Below, one piece after another: positions 10,755-19,688 of a DNA stretch of 64,000 nucleotides (position 1 is the first letter of the stretch; each line of letters opens with the position of its first letter). The DNA is from Saprospiraceae bacterium (GTDB lineage: Bacteria; Bacteroidota; Bacteroidia; Chitinophagales; Saprospiraceae). The notes below the pieces were generated by a model, which worked only from the letters and a program-made list of their open reading frames with translations, was not told the origin of the DNA and did not search any database. The stretch spans positions 273,664 to 337,663 of the forward strand of contig JADKAE010000004.1 of the NCBI GenBank assembly GCA_016715405.1. Direction: 5' to 3'. Both the position numbers and the translations under genes were made by a program.

Positions 10755-11579
10755 TCAACCTTTCAAACCTGTTGAAGCCATACTCTGAATAAAATGCCGC
10801 TGGAAGATCGCGTAAGCGATGATAATAGGCAAGGCCAGCACAACCGCCGAGGCCAACTTTACGCCCAGCTGCGCCTCCGCCCTGCCGCCCACGGCAAACA
10901 AGGTGACGAGTTGCGGCATGGTCATCAATTTCTCTTCGCGGATGACGATGAGCGGCCACAGCACATCGTTCCAGGAGTTCATGAAGGTGAGAATGCCCAC
11001 CGTGATGATCGTGGGGATGATATTGGGCCATAAAATCTGGAAAATGATGCGAAGTTCCCCGCAGCCGTCCACCCGGGCGGAATGGATGAGGTCGTCGGGA
11101 ATGCTTTTGAAGGCTTGCCGGAATAACAGGATGGCAAACGCGCTGTTCAGCGCCGGCACTACCAGCGCCGCCAGGGTGTCTATCCACTGGAATTTGACCA
11201 TCAAAATGTAATTGGGTATGAGGGTAATTTGAAAGGGCAGGGTCATGGTGAAGATGATGATAAAAAATAGCATGTTTCGGCCCCTGAAAGGCAATTTGGC
11301 CAGCGCATATCCGGTAGTGGAGCCAAATATCAATACCCCCAGCGTGGATAACCCCGCCACTATTACGCTGTTGAGCAATGACCGCCAAATGGGAATTTTA
11401 CCGGCCATCTGCGCATAATTGTCCCAGGTGATTCCTTTCGGCGCTACGCCCAATTCCCCGATCTGCGCCTCCGGCGTCAACGAAGCCAATATCATCCAAT
11501 AAAATGGATACAAAAATGACAAGGCCGCCCCTCCCAGCAGCACGTATAAAATGATTTTGTATGGCTTTAAATTCCCCAT
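10755..11579 (-). CDS. Sugar ABC transporter permease (MalG-like)
   Basis: 274 residues with six predicted membrane helices. The cytoplasmic EAA-type coupling loop is visible as IPDDLIHSARVDGCGE followed by LWPNIIPTI, which docks on the MalK-like ATPase. It is an inner-membrane channel subunit of a CUT1 importer. It is 39 bases from the partner permease at 11619 and 15 bases before the GH130 gene, in one same-strand run. N-terminal MGNLKPYKIILYVLLGGAALSF fits the usual start for the family. Confidence 0.93.
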   Translation of the reverse strand: MGNLKPYKIILYVLLGGAALSFLYPFYWMILASLTPEAQIGELGVAPKGITWDNYAQMAGKIPIWRSLLNSVIVAGLSTLGVLIFGSTTGYALAKLPFRGRNMLFFIIIFTMTLPFQITLIPNYILMVKFQWIDTLAALVVPALNSAFAILLFRQAFKSIPDDLIHSARVDGCGELRIIFQILWPNIIPTIITVGILTFMNSWNDVLWPLIVIREEKLMTMPQLVTLFAVGGRAEAQLGVKLASAVVLALPIIIAYAIFQRHFIQSMASTGLKG

Positions 11580-11597
11580 GTTGAATTGATTAAAAAA

Positions 11598-11632
11598 TCA
11601 TTCGTAATCCGTAATTCGTCATTCGTCATTCT
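11598..11632. repeat. Tandem ATTCGT-type repeat
   Basis: ATTCGTAATCCGTAATTCGTCATTCGTCATT is a short-period repeat between the two permease genes. It overlaps the 3' end and stop codon of the upstream permease (final residues ENDE). Confidence 0.65.
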
Positions 11633-12470
11633 CAATCGCATATTTCTGCACCGCCACCACCGCCATAATTAGCATGGCAAAAAATAATCCCAGCGTAGCG
11701 GAATACCCCATGTGATAATAGCCGAAAGCTTGTTTGTATATATAAAGCATCGCCGACAGCGTGCTATTCAAAGGGCCGCCGTCGGTCATGATATAGGGCT
11801 CGATAAACAAACTAAATCCGCCGAGGGTGGAGAGTATCACCACCATGAAAAACGTGGGATTAATGGCCGGAAATGTGATATATCTGAATTGCTGCCAGGA
11901 AGATGCGCCGTCCACTTCTGCCGCCTCATAATAACTCCTGGGCACGGTTTGCAGCCCCACCAGAAATAAGATTACGTACAAACCCACGTTTTTCCAGGTC
12001 GCCATGATCGCGATAGATATGATAGCCATGTGGGGGTTCGACAACCATTCTACCCGGCCCAGTCCCATATTAATCAACAAGCGATTTAGCAAGCCCGTTT
12101 CCAATCCATAAAGCTGTTGCCAAAGGATGGTGACCACTACCCCCGATATGACGACCGGCAGGAAAAACGATGCTCGAAAAAATCCCCGCGCAAATAGTTT
12201 TTGATTGAGAAAATAAGCCAGGGCCAGCGATATTATTATTTGCAGCGGAATGTGTACCAGTAAAAACTGGAAGGTATTTAAAATGGCTTTCCAGAATAAC
12301 CTGTCGTTAAATAAACGCCAATAATTACCCCACCCCACGTATTCCATTGGGGCAATGATGTTCCATTTGTGAAAGGTGAGCACAATGGAAAATACCACAG
12401 GGAACAGCACGAATAGCGCCAGGTGCAGCAAATAAGGTGATACGATGAAGTAGGGTAATGTTTTTTTCAT
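11619..12470 (-). CDS. Sugar ABC transporter permease (MalF-like)
   Basis: 283 residues with six predicted helices. The first is YFIVSPYLLHLALFVLFPVVF, and the EAA loop is YYEAAEVDGASSWQQFRYITFPAINPT. It pairs with the MalG-like permease to form the membrane pore of the CUT1 importer. It lies 37 bases after the binding-protein gene on the same strand. Its last codons run into an ATTCGT tandem repeat, which supplies the stop. The length is normal for the family. Confidence 0.93.
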   Translation of the reverse strand: MKKTLPYFIVSPYLLHLALFVLFPVVFSIVLTFHKWNIIAPMEYVGWGNYWRLFNDRLFWKAILNTFQFLLVHIPLQIIISLALAYFLNQKLFARGFFRASFFLPVVISGVVVTILWQQLYGLETGLLNRLLINMGLGRVEWLSNPHMAIISIAIMATWKNVGLYVILFLVGLQTVPRSYYEAAEVDGASSWQQFRYITFPAINPTFFMVVILSTLGGFSLFIEPYIMTDGGPLNSTLSAMLYIYKQAFGYYHMGYSATLGLFFAMLIMAVVAVQKYAIENDE

Positions 12471-12507
12471 ATTGGTGTCACAAAATTTCGTAAACTCTCT
12501 CCCTCTC

Positions 12508-13839
12508 TCACTCCCTCCCTCTCACACTCTCCAGCAGCACATTCACCGCCCGTTCCGCGTCAGCTACCGCCTCTTCGGGAGTTTTGGTCTGGTACAATAC
12601 GCAGGCTTCGTATTCCTGCGATAAAATATCAAACACCTCGATAAGCACTTCGCAATTGTCGGCGCCTTTGACGTGTTTAGCCTGCCGGGCAAAAACCTGT
12701 AGTTTGGGGTTTTGGGCAAAAAAGGCCTGAAAAGCGGGTTTGAGATCTAAATCTTTTCTGCGTGGCAACTGGTTGGTGGTTTGCAAAAACTGCAGGTCGC
12801 CCTCCTCGCTTAGCATCGTTTTGATAAACTCGAAGGCCAGTTGCGGATTTTTGCAGGTATTGAAAATGACCATGCTTTTGGGGTCGCAATAAGTATACAC
12901 AGGGCCTTTGTGGCCGTCGGGTACGGGTATGGGGCCGAAGTCGTACGTAAAGCCTTTTCGCTTGTATTTTTCCAGGTATTCGATTTCCCAGGGGCCGGTC
13001 CACTTGGTGGCGTATTTTTCGGCGACGAACAAGTCCTGTCCTGCCGATTCTACCTGCCGGGAAAAATAATTATTGCGGTACAGGGTCTGCAAAAAGCGGA
13101 ATGCTTCGACGGCGTGTTCGTTATTAAAATTCGCCCGGCCGTCTTTTACGAGGGGCATCCCGCCGGAGGCTGCCAGGTACAGGGGGTAAAAATTGAACAG
13201 GCGCTGGTACCAGGCCAGCTTGACGGAAGTATTGCCAAACCATTGGTCGACATAGCCGTCGCCATCGGTGTCTTTTTTGAAATTTTCTGCCGCTTGCAAG
13301 TAGGCGGAATATGTCACGGGAATGCTATCCAGGCCCATTTCTTTCAAAATGCGCCGGTTATGGATGGTCATGATGGGGTTTATCTTCCAGGGAACCTGGT
13401 AGATGTGGCCGTCGCTGGAGGTGATTTCCCGAATGGTGAGGGAGTCGCAGCGCGACTGGATAAATTCCATAAATCCGTCCAGGGTATCGAGCGGCACCAG
13501 TATACCCGACTGGCTGTAAAACTCCACCAGCCCCTGCCAGATATTAGAATAGATATCGGGGGTGGTTTTGGCGACTACGGCTGCCAGGATGATCTCTTCG
13601 CTCGATTGCCCTTCGGGTACGGGCTGGTATTTGACCGGGCTATCCGGGTGCCCGGCGTTCCACCGATCCACCGACCATTGCGCAAACTTGATTTCGCCGC
13701 CGTTGTTGGAAGACCAGTACTCGATGGCGTGCCGGTTGTCGCCGTTTTCTTTTTGGCACGAAGCAAATAACAGTGCCGCCCCAAGCAGGTACAAGACTAC
13801 ATACCCCGGATTGAAAAATTGCAATAGTTTTTTTGCCAT
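12508..13839 (-). CDS. Sugar ABC transporter binding lipoprotein (family 1)
   Basis: 443 residues. The N-terminus is a hydrophobic segment ending in the lipobox LLFASC, so it is anchored on the outer face of the inner membrane. The mature part has the family 1 pattern: EYWSSNNGGEIKFAQW, then VPWKINPIMTIHNRRIL and TKWTGPWEIEYLEKY. It would capture the oligosaccharide for the MalF/MalG/MalK-like importer. The extreme C-terminus (SVRGRE) is encoded by a CTCTCC-rich repeat that also provides the stop codon. Substrate specificity cannot be read directly. Confidence 0.88.
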   Translation of the reverse strand: MAKKLLQFFNPGYVVLYLLGAALLFASCQKENGDNRHAIEYWSSNNGGEIKFAQWSVDRWNAGHPDSPVKYQPVPEGQSSEEIILAAVVAKTTPDIYSNIWQGLVEFYSQSGILVPLDTLDGFMEFIQSRCDSLTIREITSSDGHIYQVPWKINPIMTIHNRRILKEMGLDSIPVTYSAYLQAAENFKKDTDGDGYVDQWFGNTSVKLAWYQRLFNFYPLYLAASGGMPLVKDGRANFNNEHAVEAFRFLQTLYRNNYFSRQVESAGQDLFVAEKYATKWTGPWEIEYLEKYKRKGFTYDFGPIPVPDGHKGPVYTYCDPKSMVIFNTCKNPQLAFEFIKTMLSEEGDLQFLQTTNQLPRRKDLDLKPAFQAFFAQNPKLQVFARQAKHVKGADNCEVLIEVFDILSQEYEACVLYQTKTPEEAVADAERAVNVLLESVRGRE

Positions 13840-13854
13840 TGTGGTTATTCCAAT

Positions 13855-15027
13855 TTATACCATCCTATCATCAGCATACGCTGATCTTGCCGATTCGGTA
13901 GCCCGGACGGCAATTTCGAGGCTTTCCAGTCCGGCTTCCAAAGGGGCCGCAAGTTGGTGAGAAGGGTTTTCTATTTTTTTGATTACATCGAGCAAAGAAG
14001 CCTGCACGCATTGAGCATACACATCCTGCTTAGACTGCTGCAGATCAAAAACGCCGGTGAGCATCTCGTTCACTTCGTATGCGATTCCGCCCGAATTGAT
14101 GGTGTGGCGGCTCACATGCCCGCGGGTATCGCCCCAGCCTGCGGGACGCGATTCGTCGGCTGTATTTTCGACCGAGACAGTTTCGCTGAGTTGAAAAAAC
14201 GGACTGTTTTCGAGAATTTGCTTTGTTTTCTGATTTACCAGCGCACGTACTTTAGCCCGAAAAGGAATCCAGCCGCTCAGTTCTATATCCGCCAGGTCGT
14301 AAGCAAGTTTGATTTGGGTAACCTCAAAATAGCCCGGGCGTGCAAAAGAGTGGTAGTGGGTGGTCATTAGTCCGCCTTCGTACAGCACGTTGGCCATGAT
14401 CTGGTCTTCCTGGTTGGCATTGCGGTTGTGTTTCAGGCCGTTTACGGCGAGTACTTTCGCGGGTTGCAGAAAATGCACGAGGTCAATAAAATGTACGGCG
14501 TGTTCAATGAGTATACCCCCGGATTGGGCGGGATTCCAAAACCAGTGTCCGATGGGCAGCTCTTCATCTTGGGCATAATTTTCCACGTCTACCCGGCGTA
14601 GTTTTCCAAAAACGCCTCGCTGCATGAGTTGATGCAGCGTTTGCAGCAGCGGATTGAAGCGCATAATAAAATCGATGCCGGCCACGGTTTGGGTGCGATC
14701 TCTCACCTCGATAATTTTGCGGGCATCGGCGAGCGCCACGTCGAGCGGTTTTTCGATCAGCACGTGTTTGCCCGCCTCCATGCAGGCTGTTGCAATGGCG
14801 TGGTGCGTATCGGGCGTAGTGACGATTGCCATCACGTCAATCTCCTGGTCGTCGAGCATCTGCCGCCAGTCGGTGTAGGATTTTGTGGCGCCCAGGTCTT
14901 GCAGTTTCTCTGCCGCCGGGTCGGCCACGGCTGCAATGTGTACCTGATCGAGCTTGCTCCAGTGGTGGTGCAGGAATTTGCCGAAGCCGCCAAAGCCGAT
15001 GATGCCGATCTGGTATGTTTTAGCCAT
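13855..15027 (-). CDS. Gfo/Idh/MocA-family NAD(P) oxidoreductase
   Basis: 390 residues from ATG 15027; a TTG further upstream at 15054 is less likely. The N-terminal Rossmann fold begins IGIIGFGGFGKF, followed by VAADP-type and IVTTPDTHHAIA segments and the family motif GKHVLIEKPLDVALADA, where EKP is the cofactor/substrate lysine motif. The C-terminal domain has IEHAVHFIDLVHFL. Such enzymes oxidise or reduce sugars and inositols. It sits 15 bases before the binding-lipoprotein gene, so it probably processes a sugar delivered by this importer. It is likely the first gene of the operon that ends at 7048. Confidence 0.88.
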   Translation of the reverse strand: MAKTYQIGIIGFGGFGKFLHHHWSKLDQVHIAAVADPAAEKLQDLGATKSYTDWRQMLDDQEIDVMAIVTTPDTHHAIATACMEAGKHVLIEKPLDVALADARKIIEVRDRTQTVAGIDFIMRFNPLLQTLHQLMQRGVFGKLRRVDVENYAQDEELPIGHWFWNPAQSGGILIEHAVHFIDLVHFLQPAKVLAVNGLKHNRNANQEDQIMANVLYEGGLMTTHYHSFARPGYFEVTQIKLAYDLADIELSGWIPFRAKVRALVNQKTKQILENSPFFQLSETVSVENTADESRPAGWGDTRGHVSRHTINSGGIAYEVNEMLTGVFDLQQSKQDVYAQCVQASLLDVIKKIENPSHQLAAPLEAGLESLEIAVRATESARSAYADDRMV

Positions 15028-15111
15028 AATGTATTGGAAATTAGCTTTCGGCAAGTTCCGCTTTTACTTTCAATGCGGGTAGTATTTTGCTGCGGAATTT
15101 TGGTATTATTA

Positions 15112-15705
15112 TTAACTACACAACACCAGCGCCGTCATACTACGCAACTCGTCTACCAGCACTGTTTTAAAAGGTTCCAGGTACCGCAGTTTGTGTGTGT
15201 GCATAAGCGCTTCGAGTGCAGGCCTGGTTAGCAAAAAGCGGTCGGTGCCATCGGGCATTGCGAAGCGGCCGTGGCCCAGGGGGATCATCTTGTGTGCCAG
15301 TCCCACATCGGTTGCCACCCGCAGAAATAGCGACCCACCGGGCCGCAGCACCCGCGCCAACTCGCCGAACATCTGCTTGAAATGCGCTTCATTATCGGCA
15401 AAATGCAACACGGCAGAGCAAATAACGTGGTGGAAAAAGCCATCAGAAAATGGCAGGTCTTCCACCGGAGCCACCAAAAAATTGTCATCGGGGATTCCCG
15501 GATAATTGCGCCGTAAGGCCTCCACCGCCGCCGGATCCCTGTCGGCCCCGAACACCCGGAAACCCTGTTGCACAAACCAATGCAGGTTGCGGCCAGTGCC
15601 CGCACCGGCATCCAGGATAAGCTCCGAAGGGGCGTAGCGGCCTTTCATGATTTGGTCAAGCAAGTATATGTCGGTTTGACCCAGGAGGCGGGAGAGATCG
15701 TTCAT
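15112..15705 (-). CDS. Class I SAM-dependent methyltransferase
   Basis: 197 residues from ATG 15705 (MNDLSRLLGQTDIYLLDQIM). Motif I is LILDAGAGTGRNLHWF, the acidic ribose-binding position is VFGADRD, and motif IV is HVICSAVLHFADN. The post-I and LRPGGSLFLRV segments are typical of Methyltransf_11 proteins. The acceptor is unknown. It is divergent from the small lipoprotein at 15851, with about 145 bases between them. Confidence 0.85.
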   Translation of the reverse strand: MNDLSRLLGQTDIYLLDQIMKGRYAPSELILDAGAGTGRNLHWFVQQGFRVFGADRDPAAVEALRRNYPGIPDDNFLVAPVEDLPFSDGFFHHVICSAVLHFADNEAHFKQMFGELARVLRPGGSLFLRVATDVGLAHKMIPLGHGRFAMPDGTDRFLLTRPALEALMHTHKLRYLEPFKTVLVDELRSMTALVLCS

Positions 15706-15850
15706 GTTTTTTTTGCTAAAATATGGATTTTCTGTGTGGCCTAAGAAAAAGGTATGGGTATGGCGCAGTCGCTCGCCGCTAAATAGCGCCAACCTTTACC
15801 GGCTAATTGACCGTCTTACTGTAAGTATGTTTTTTAATAAAAAAAAAGCC

Positions 15851-16243
15851 ATGAAAAAAAGTTATGCTCTCCTGTTCTTATCGGCAGCCCTGCTCGCCGG
15901 CTGTAACTACGACAACCTCGGCCCAGATACCGAAAACGGCGTATGGATCAGGATTACGAACGCCAGCAGCTACGATTTCGAAAACGTATATGTCAATACG
16001 AGCGGCGGTGAACATCAATATGGAGATATTCCGGCGGGGCAATCTTCGGCATACGTCGAATACGAATCCGCCTACAGCTATGCTTTTGTCGAATTGCAGA
16101 TCAACGGCGATACGTTCAATATTCAACCCATTGATTATGTAGGAGAAACGCTGCTCGAAAATGGCGCCTATACCTACGAAATTGACGCCGACAACTCGAA
16201 TAACCAATACGGTCGCCTATCGTTGACGCTCAGAGAAGACTAG
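15851..16243 (+). CDS. Small lipoprotein of unknown function
   Basis: 130 residues from ATG 15851, chosen because it gives a compact lipoprotein signal with lipobox LLAGC. The mature part is a small beta-rich domain (VWIRITNASSYDFENVYV, SSAYVEYESAYSYAFVELQ). I do not recognise a family. An A-rich stretch precedes the start. It stands alone between a divergent methyltransferase and the recombinase gene. Confidence 0.7.
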   Translation: MKKSYALLFLSAALLAGCNYDNLGPDTENGVWIRITNASSYDFENVYVNTSGGEHQYGDIPAGQSSAYVEYESAYSYAFVELQINGDTFNIQPIDYVGETLLENGAYTYEIDADNSNNQYGRLSLTLRED

Positions 16244-16251
16244 GCAATCGG

Positions 16252-16297
16252 CGGTCGGTCGCAAAGTCGCACGGTCGCAAAGTCGCAAAGTCATTAT
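16252..16297. repeat. Tandem GTCGCAAA repeat
   Basis: GGTCGCAAAGTCGCACGGTC and further copies of the 8-9 base unit fill the gap before the recombinase gene. Related units occur at 17280-17305 and 47016-47050. Confidence 0.7.
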
Positions 16298-16306
16298 CTT
16301 CGCCTT

Positions 16307-17230
16307 ATGAACTGGCACCCTTTCCTGCAAGGCTTTCGGGCTTATTTGCTACTCGAGCGCACCCTGGCCGACAATACGGCCGAGGCCTACCTGAGCGATT
16401 TGCGCAAGCTGGTTCAATTCCTCGAAATCAGGCAGATTGACCTGCAGCCGCAGCAAATCCAGATGTCGCACCTCGTCGATTTTATCCTGTGGCTCAACGA
16501 GCTTGGCCTCGGCGCCCGCTCGCAGTCCAGGCTGCTATCGGCGCTCAAGACCTTTTATAAGTATCTGCTGATTGAAGACCTCATTCACGAAGACCCTACC
16601 GAGCAACTCGAAGGCCCCCGACTCAACCGCCACCTGCCTGATGTATTAACTTACGAGGAAATTCAGCGTATGCTCGAAGCCATCGACCTCAGCGAACCCC
16701 AGGGCACGCGCAATCGCGCCATGCTGGAAACACTGTACGCTTCCGGATTGCGCGTAAGCGAACTGGTCAACCTGCGGCTCAGCAACCTGTTCCTGGATAT
16801 AGGCTTTGTGAAGGTGACCGGCAAGGGCGACAAGGAACGCATCGTGCCTATCGGCGACGAGGCGGTGAAGCATATCCGGCTTTACCTGGAGAGCGTGCGC
16901 CGCCTCCACAAGCATATCGACAAAGACAGCGAAAACATCGTGTTTCTCAACCGCCGCGGGCGCAAACTCACCCGCGTGATGGTGTTTCTGATCGTAAAGG
17001 ATTGCGCGTTAAAGGCGGGCTTGCACAAAACGGTGAGCCCCCACACGTTCCGCCATTCTTTTGCCACCCATCTCATCGAAGGCGGCGCCGACCTGCGCGC
17101 AGTGCAGGATATGCTCGGCCACGAATCTATCTTAACTACGGAAATTTATACCCACCTCGATACCGATTTCCTGCGCAGCACGGTGATGGCGTACCACCCG
17201 CGGAATAAGAGGGAGGGGGGGCGGCTATAG
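16307..17230 (+). CDS. xerD: Tyrosine recombinase XerC/XerD
   Basis: 307 residues. The N-terminal SAM-like DNA-binding domain spans about 1-100. The catalytic domain holds all expected residues: Arg149 (ASGLRVSEL), Lys173 (TGKGDKER), His246 and Arg249 (HTFRH), His272 (LGHESI) and Tyr281 (TEIYTHLD). This is a housekeeping Xer protein that resolves chromosome dimers, and there are no phage genes or attachment sites beside it. Whether it is XerC or XerD cannot be decided from sequence alone. A TATCTTCG box ends six bases before the ATG (CCTT lies in between), so the mRNA may be almost leaderless. The C-terminus (NKREGGRL) runs into repeat DNA. Confidence 0.9.
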   Translation: MNWHPFLQGFRAYLLLERTLADNTAEAYLSDLRKLVQFLEIRQIDLQPQQIQMSHLVDFILWLNELGLGARSQSRLLSALKTFYKYLLIEDLIHEDPTEQLEGPRLNRHLPDVLTYEEIQRMLEAIDLSEPQGTRNRAMLETLYASGLRVSELVNLRLSNLFLDIGFVKVTGKGDKERIVPIGDEAVKHIRLYLESVRRLHKHIDKDSENIVFLNRRGRKLTRVMVFLIVKDCALKAGLHKTVSPHTFRHSFATHLIEGGADLRAVQDMLGHESILTTEIYTHLDTDFLRSTVMAYHPRNKREGGRL

Positions 17231-17305
17231 GACTGTAGGACTTTACGACTGTAGGACTTTACGAACAATGATCATATAGTCGTACAGTCGTACAGTCGCA
17301 AAGTC
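17231..17305. repeat. Inverted tandem repeats between convergent genes
   Basis: The left arm has GGACTGTAGGACTTTACGAC units and the right arm the complementary TCGTACAGTCGTACAGTCG, so the transcript can fold into a hairpin between xerD and prfA. Confidence 0.7.
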
Positions 17306-17306
17306 G

Positions 17307-18388
17307 TTACCCATTAACAGCCGTTCCCATCTTCAATTTATCTGCATTATCCATCATCTGGAGGGCTTCGATAATTTCGCCGATATCTCCGAGCATCACC
17401 TGTTCGAGGTTGTAATTTTTGGCATCGCCTTCGAGGCGGTGGTCGGTCACGCGGTTTTGGGGGTAATTGTAGGTGCGTATTTTTTCGGAGCGGTCGCCCG
17501 AGCCTACCTGCAGGCGGCGCTGGCTGGCCAGCGTGGAGGCGTGTTCAGCTACGCGGCGCTCCTGGATTTTCTGGAGCAGGCGCTGCAGGGCTATCTCGCG
17601 GTTTTTGATTTGCGAACGGCTGTCCTGGCTTTCCGACACGATACCCGTGGGCAGGTGCGTGAATCTTACAGCCGACTCGGTGCGGTTTACGTGCTGTCCG
17701 CCCGCGCCGCTAGAGCGAAAGACGTCGATACGAAGGTCTTCGCGTCGCACGTCGATGTCTTCCAGGTCCAACTTGGGAATGACCGCCACGGTAGCCGCCG
17801 AAGTGTGGAGGCGGCCTTGTGATTCGGTTTTGGGCACCCGTTGTACGCGGTGGGTGCCGGCTTCGAATTTGAGCGTGCCGTATACCTCTTCGCCGCTCAC
17901 TTCGAGCACCAATTCTTTGTAGCCGCCCACGGTACCTTCGTTTTCCGAGATCAATTCGGTTTGCCAGCCTTTCGAATCAAAAAAGCGGCTGTACATGCGG
18001 TACAGGTCGCCGGCAAACAAGCTGGCCTCATCGCCGCCGGTGCCCGCGCGGATTTCAAAGATGACGTCTTTGGTGTCTTCCGGGTCTTTGGGAATCAGCA
18101 TCATCTTGATTTTTTCTTCCCAATCAGCCTGTTGCGGCAATAGCTCCTCTATTTCGAGCGGCGCCATTTCGCGCATCTCGGGGTCGGTTTCTTTGAGTAT
18201 CTCGCGGGCGCTGTCGAGGTGCGCCAGCACATTTTTGTAGGCATCCAGCGCTTCCACGATGGCCTTGAGGTCTTTGTACTCCTTGCTGACCTTTTATACC
18301 TGCTCATATCACCCACCACATTGGGGTCCGACATTTGTTCTTCCAGGTATATATAGCGGTCTTTGATGGCTTCTAATTTATCGAGCAT
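17307..18388 (-). CDS. prfA: Peptide chain release factor 1, frameshifted
   Basis: The gene starts at ATG 18388 (MLDKLEAIKDRYIYLEEQM) and ends at 17307, about 360 residues as usual for RF1. It breaks at the T-run 18292-18295. One more base there restores RYKKVSKEYKDLKAIVEALDAYKNV. The ribosome-active GGQ loop is present (SSGAGGQHVNRTESAVRF), as is IRAGTGGDEASLFAGDL. RF1 releases peptides at UAA and UAG and is essential in this phylum, so a real frameshift here would not be tolerated; this is strong evidence for sequence error. RF2 (prfB), not RF1, is the one with a known programmed frameshift. Confidence 0.93.
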
Positions 18389-18541
18389 GGCGGGTTAATT
18401 AAAAATGAAGAATGAAAAATTAAGAATGAAAATGTAGTCTGACAGTCAGACGTGGAGGCTGATAGAAGGAAGCTATCGAAAATAGGCCGTTGGCAGGCGG
18501 AGTATCATGGCAGAATTAATTTTTGAAACGCAAAGATAAAT

Positions 18542-18616
18542 ATAAAGTGTGAACAGTGAACAGTGAACTGTGAACAGATCAGGGAGCAGTTCACTGTTCA
18601 CCGTTCACTGTTCACT
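18542..18616. repeat. Inverted GTGAACAGT tandem repeats
   Basis: GTGAACAGTGAACAGTGAAC on the left and GTTCACTGTTCACCGTTCAC on the right are opposed copies of an 8-9 base unit. The right arm overlaps the last codons of the EamA gene. A second weak repeat of AATTAAAAATGAAGAATG type lies at 18395-18435. Confidence 0.75.
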
Positions 18617-19533
18617 CTCTTCAAACTGATCAACAAAACACCGCCGATCACCACAATAGTTCCCAGCCATTGCAGCCAGCCCATTTTCTCATCTAAAAAA
18701 ATATACGCCAGGGCGATAGTAGCAATAGGACCCACACTGCCGATGATAGCGGCATGGCTGGAACCTACCAGCCGAATACCCTCCGAGACCATCAGCGAGG
18801 GCAACACGGTAGCGATGGCAGCCATGAGCAACGCGAGGTAGTACACTTCTGCCGGGTAATGGAACAAACGCCACTGGTATACTACGCCATGGTGAACTAC
18901 GATCATCAGCGCCGCTATAGTCATGGCCAGCGAGGTATAGCGCAGTGTGCCCAGCTTGGGTATCAGCCGGCCGCTGCCCACCAGGTAGATGGCATAAGCC
19001 AGCGCGCTGACAAAGATAAGCCCGGCGCCCAGCCAAAAAGTAGAACCGCCGGTGAGTTTTATATTTTCTATAAATGCCAGCGTTATGCCCGCATAGGTGA
19101 GCGACAAGGCCATTAGCTGCACCTTCGTGATCGGCTGCCGGTATACCAGGGCCGAGATAAGTACGACCAGGGTGGGGTAGACGAACAGGATGAGGCGCTC
19201 CATACCCGCGCTGATGTATTGCAAGCCCAAAAAGTCGAATAAACTGGCAAAATAATACCCCGACAATCCCAGCAAGGCCACCGCCGTCCAGTCGCGGCGG
19301 CTCAGCCTGGCACGCATAGGGCCCTCGCGGTATTTCGACCAGGCCATCACACCCACAAACAACGGCAGGGAAAACATCATGCGCAAGGTAAGCAACGATA
19401 CGCCGTCTATATCATAGCGGTACGCCATTTTGACCATTACCGCTTTCGCGGAAAAACAAATAGCCCCGATAAATACCAAGAAGACCCCAAAAAGAGCCGT
19501 ATTCGCCCGAAATTTGGCGGTTTTTCCTTTCAT
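18598..19533 (-). CDS. EamA/DMT-family transporter
   Basis: 311 residues from ATG 19533 (MKGKTAKFRANTALFGVFLV). Ten predicted membrane helices form two EamA repeats; the second ends in ATIALAYIFLDEKMGWLQWLGTIVV, a conserved late segment of the family. These proteins export or import metabolites such as amino acids or nucleotides, and the substrate is unknown here. The final residues (KRVNSER) are encoded by the inverted GTGAACAGT repeat, so the 3' end has probably been replaced by repeat DNA. Confidence 0.87.
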   Translation of the reverse strand: MKGKTAKFRANTALFGVFLVFIGAICFSAKAVMVKMAYRYDIDGVSLLTLRMMFSLPLFVGVMAWSKYREGPMRARLSRRDWTAVALLGLSGYYFASLFDFLGLQYISAGMERLILFVYPTLVVLISALVYRQPITKVQLMALSLTYAGITLAFIENIKLTGGSTFWLGAGLIFVSALAYAIYLVGSGRLIPKLGTLRYTSLAMTIAALMIVVHHGVVYQWRLFHYPAEVYYLALLMAAIATVLPSLMVSEGIRLVGSSHAAIIGSVGPIATIALAYIFLDEKMGWLQWLGTIVVIGGVLLISLKRVNSER

Positions 19534-19582
19534 GGTGCGAAAATCGACATTTTTTATATCTTTATCGCGCCACATCTCATCT

Positions 19583-19672
19583 CTGTTATCAGTTGTCGGT
19601 TGTCAGTTGTCAGTTCAACTGTACGAACGGATAACAGAGAACTGACAACCGACAACAGAGAACCGACAACAA
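19583..19672. repeat. Inverted GTTGTCAGTT tandem repeats
   Basis: GTTGTCGGTTGTCAGTTGTC on the left and AACTGACAACCGACAACAGA on the right form opposed arms in a divergent gap. Any promoter of either neighbour lies within or beside this hairpin. Confidence 0.75.
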
Positions 19673-19688
19673 AATCCATCTCACAATC

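Noticed and set aside
16307..17230. Tyrosine recombinase as the integrase of a mobile island
   Set aside because: It matches housekeeping XerC/D in length and motifs, no tRNA, att repeat or phage gene lies nearby.
17307..18388. Programmed frameshift in the release factor gene
   Set aside because: Programmed shifting is known for RF2 (prfB), not RF1. The site is a plain T-run among many similar breaks in the window.
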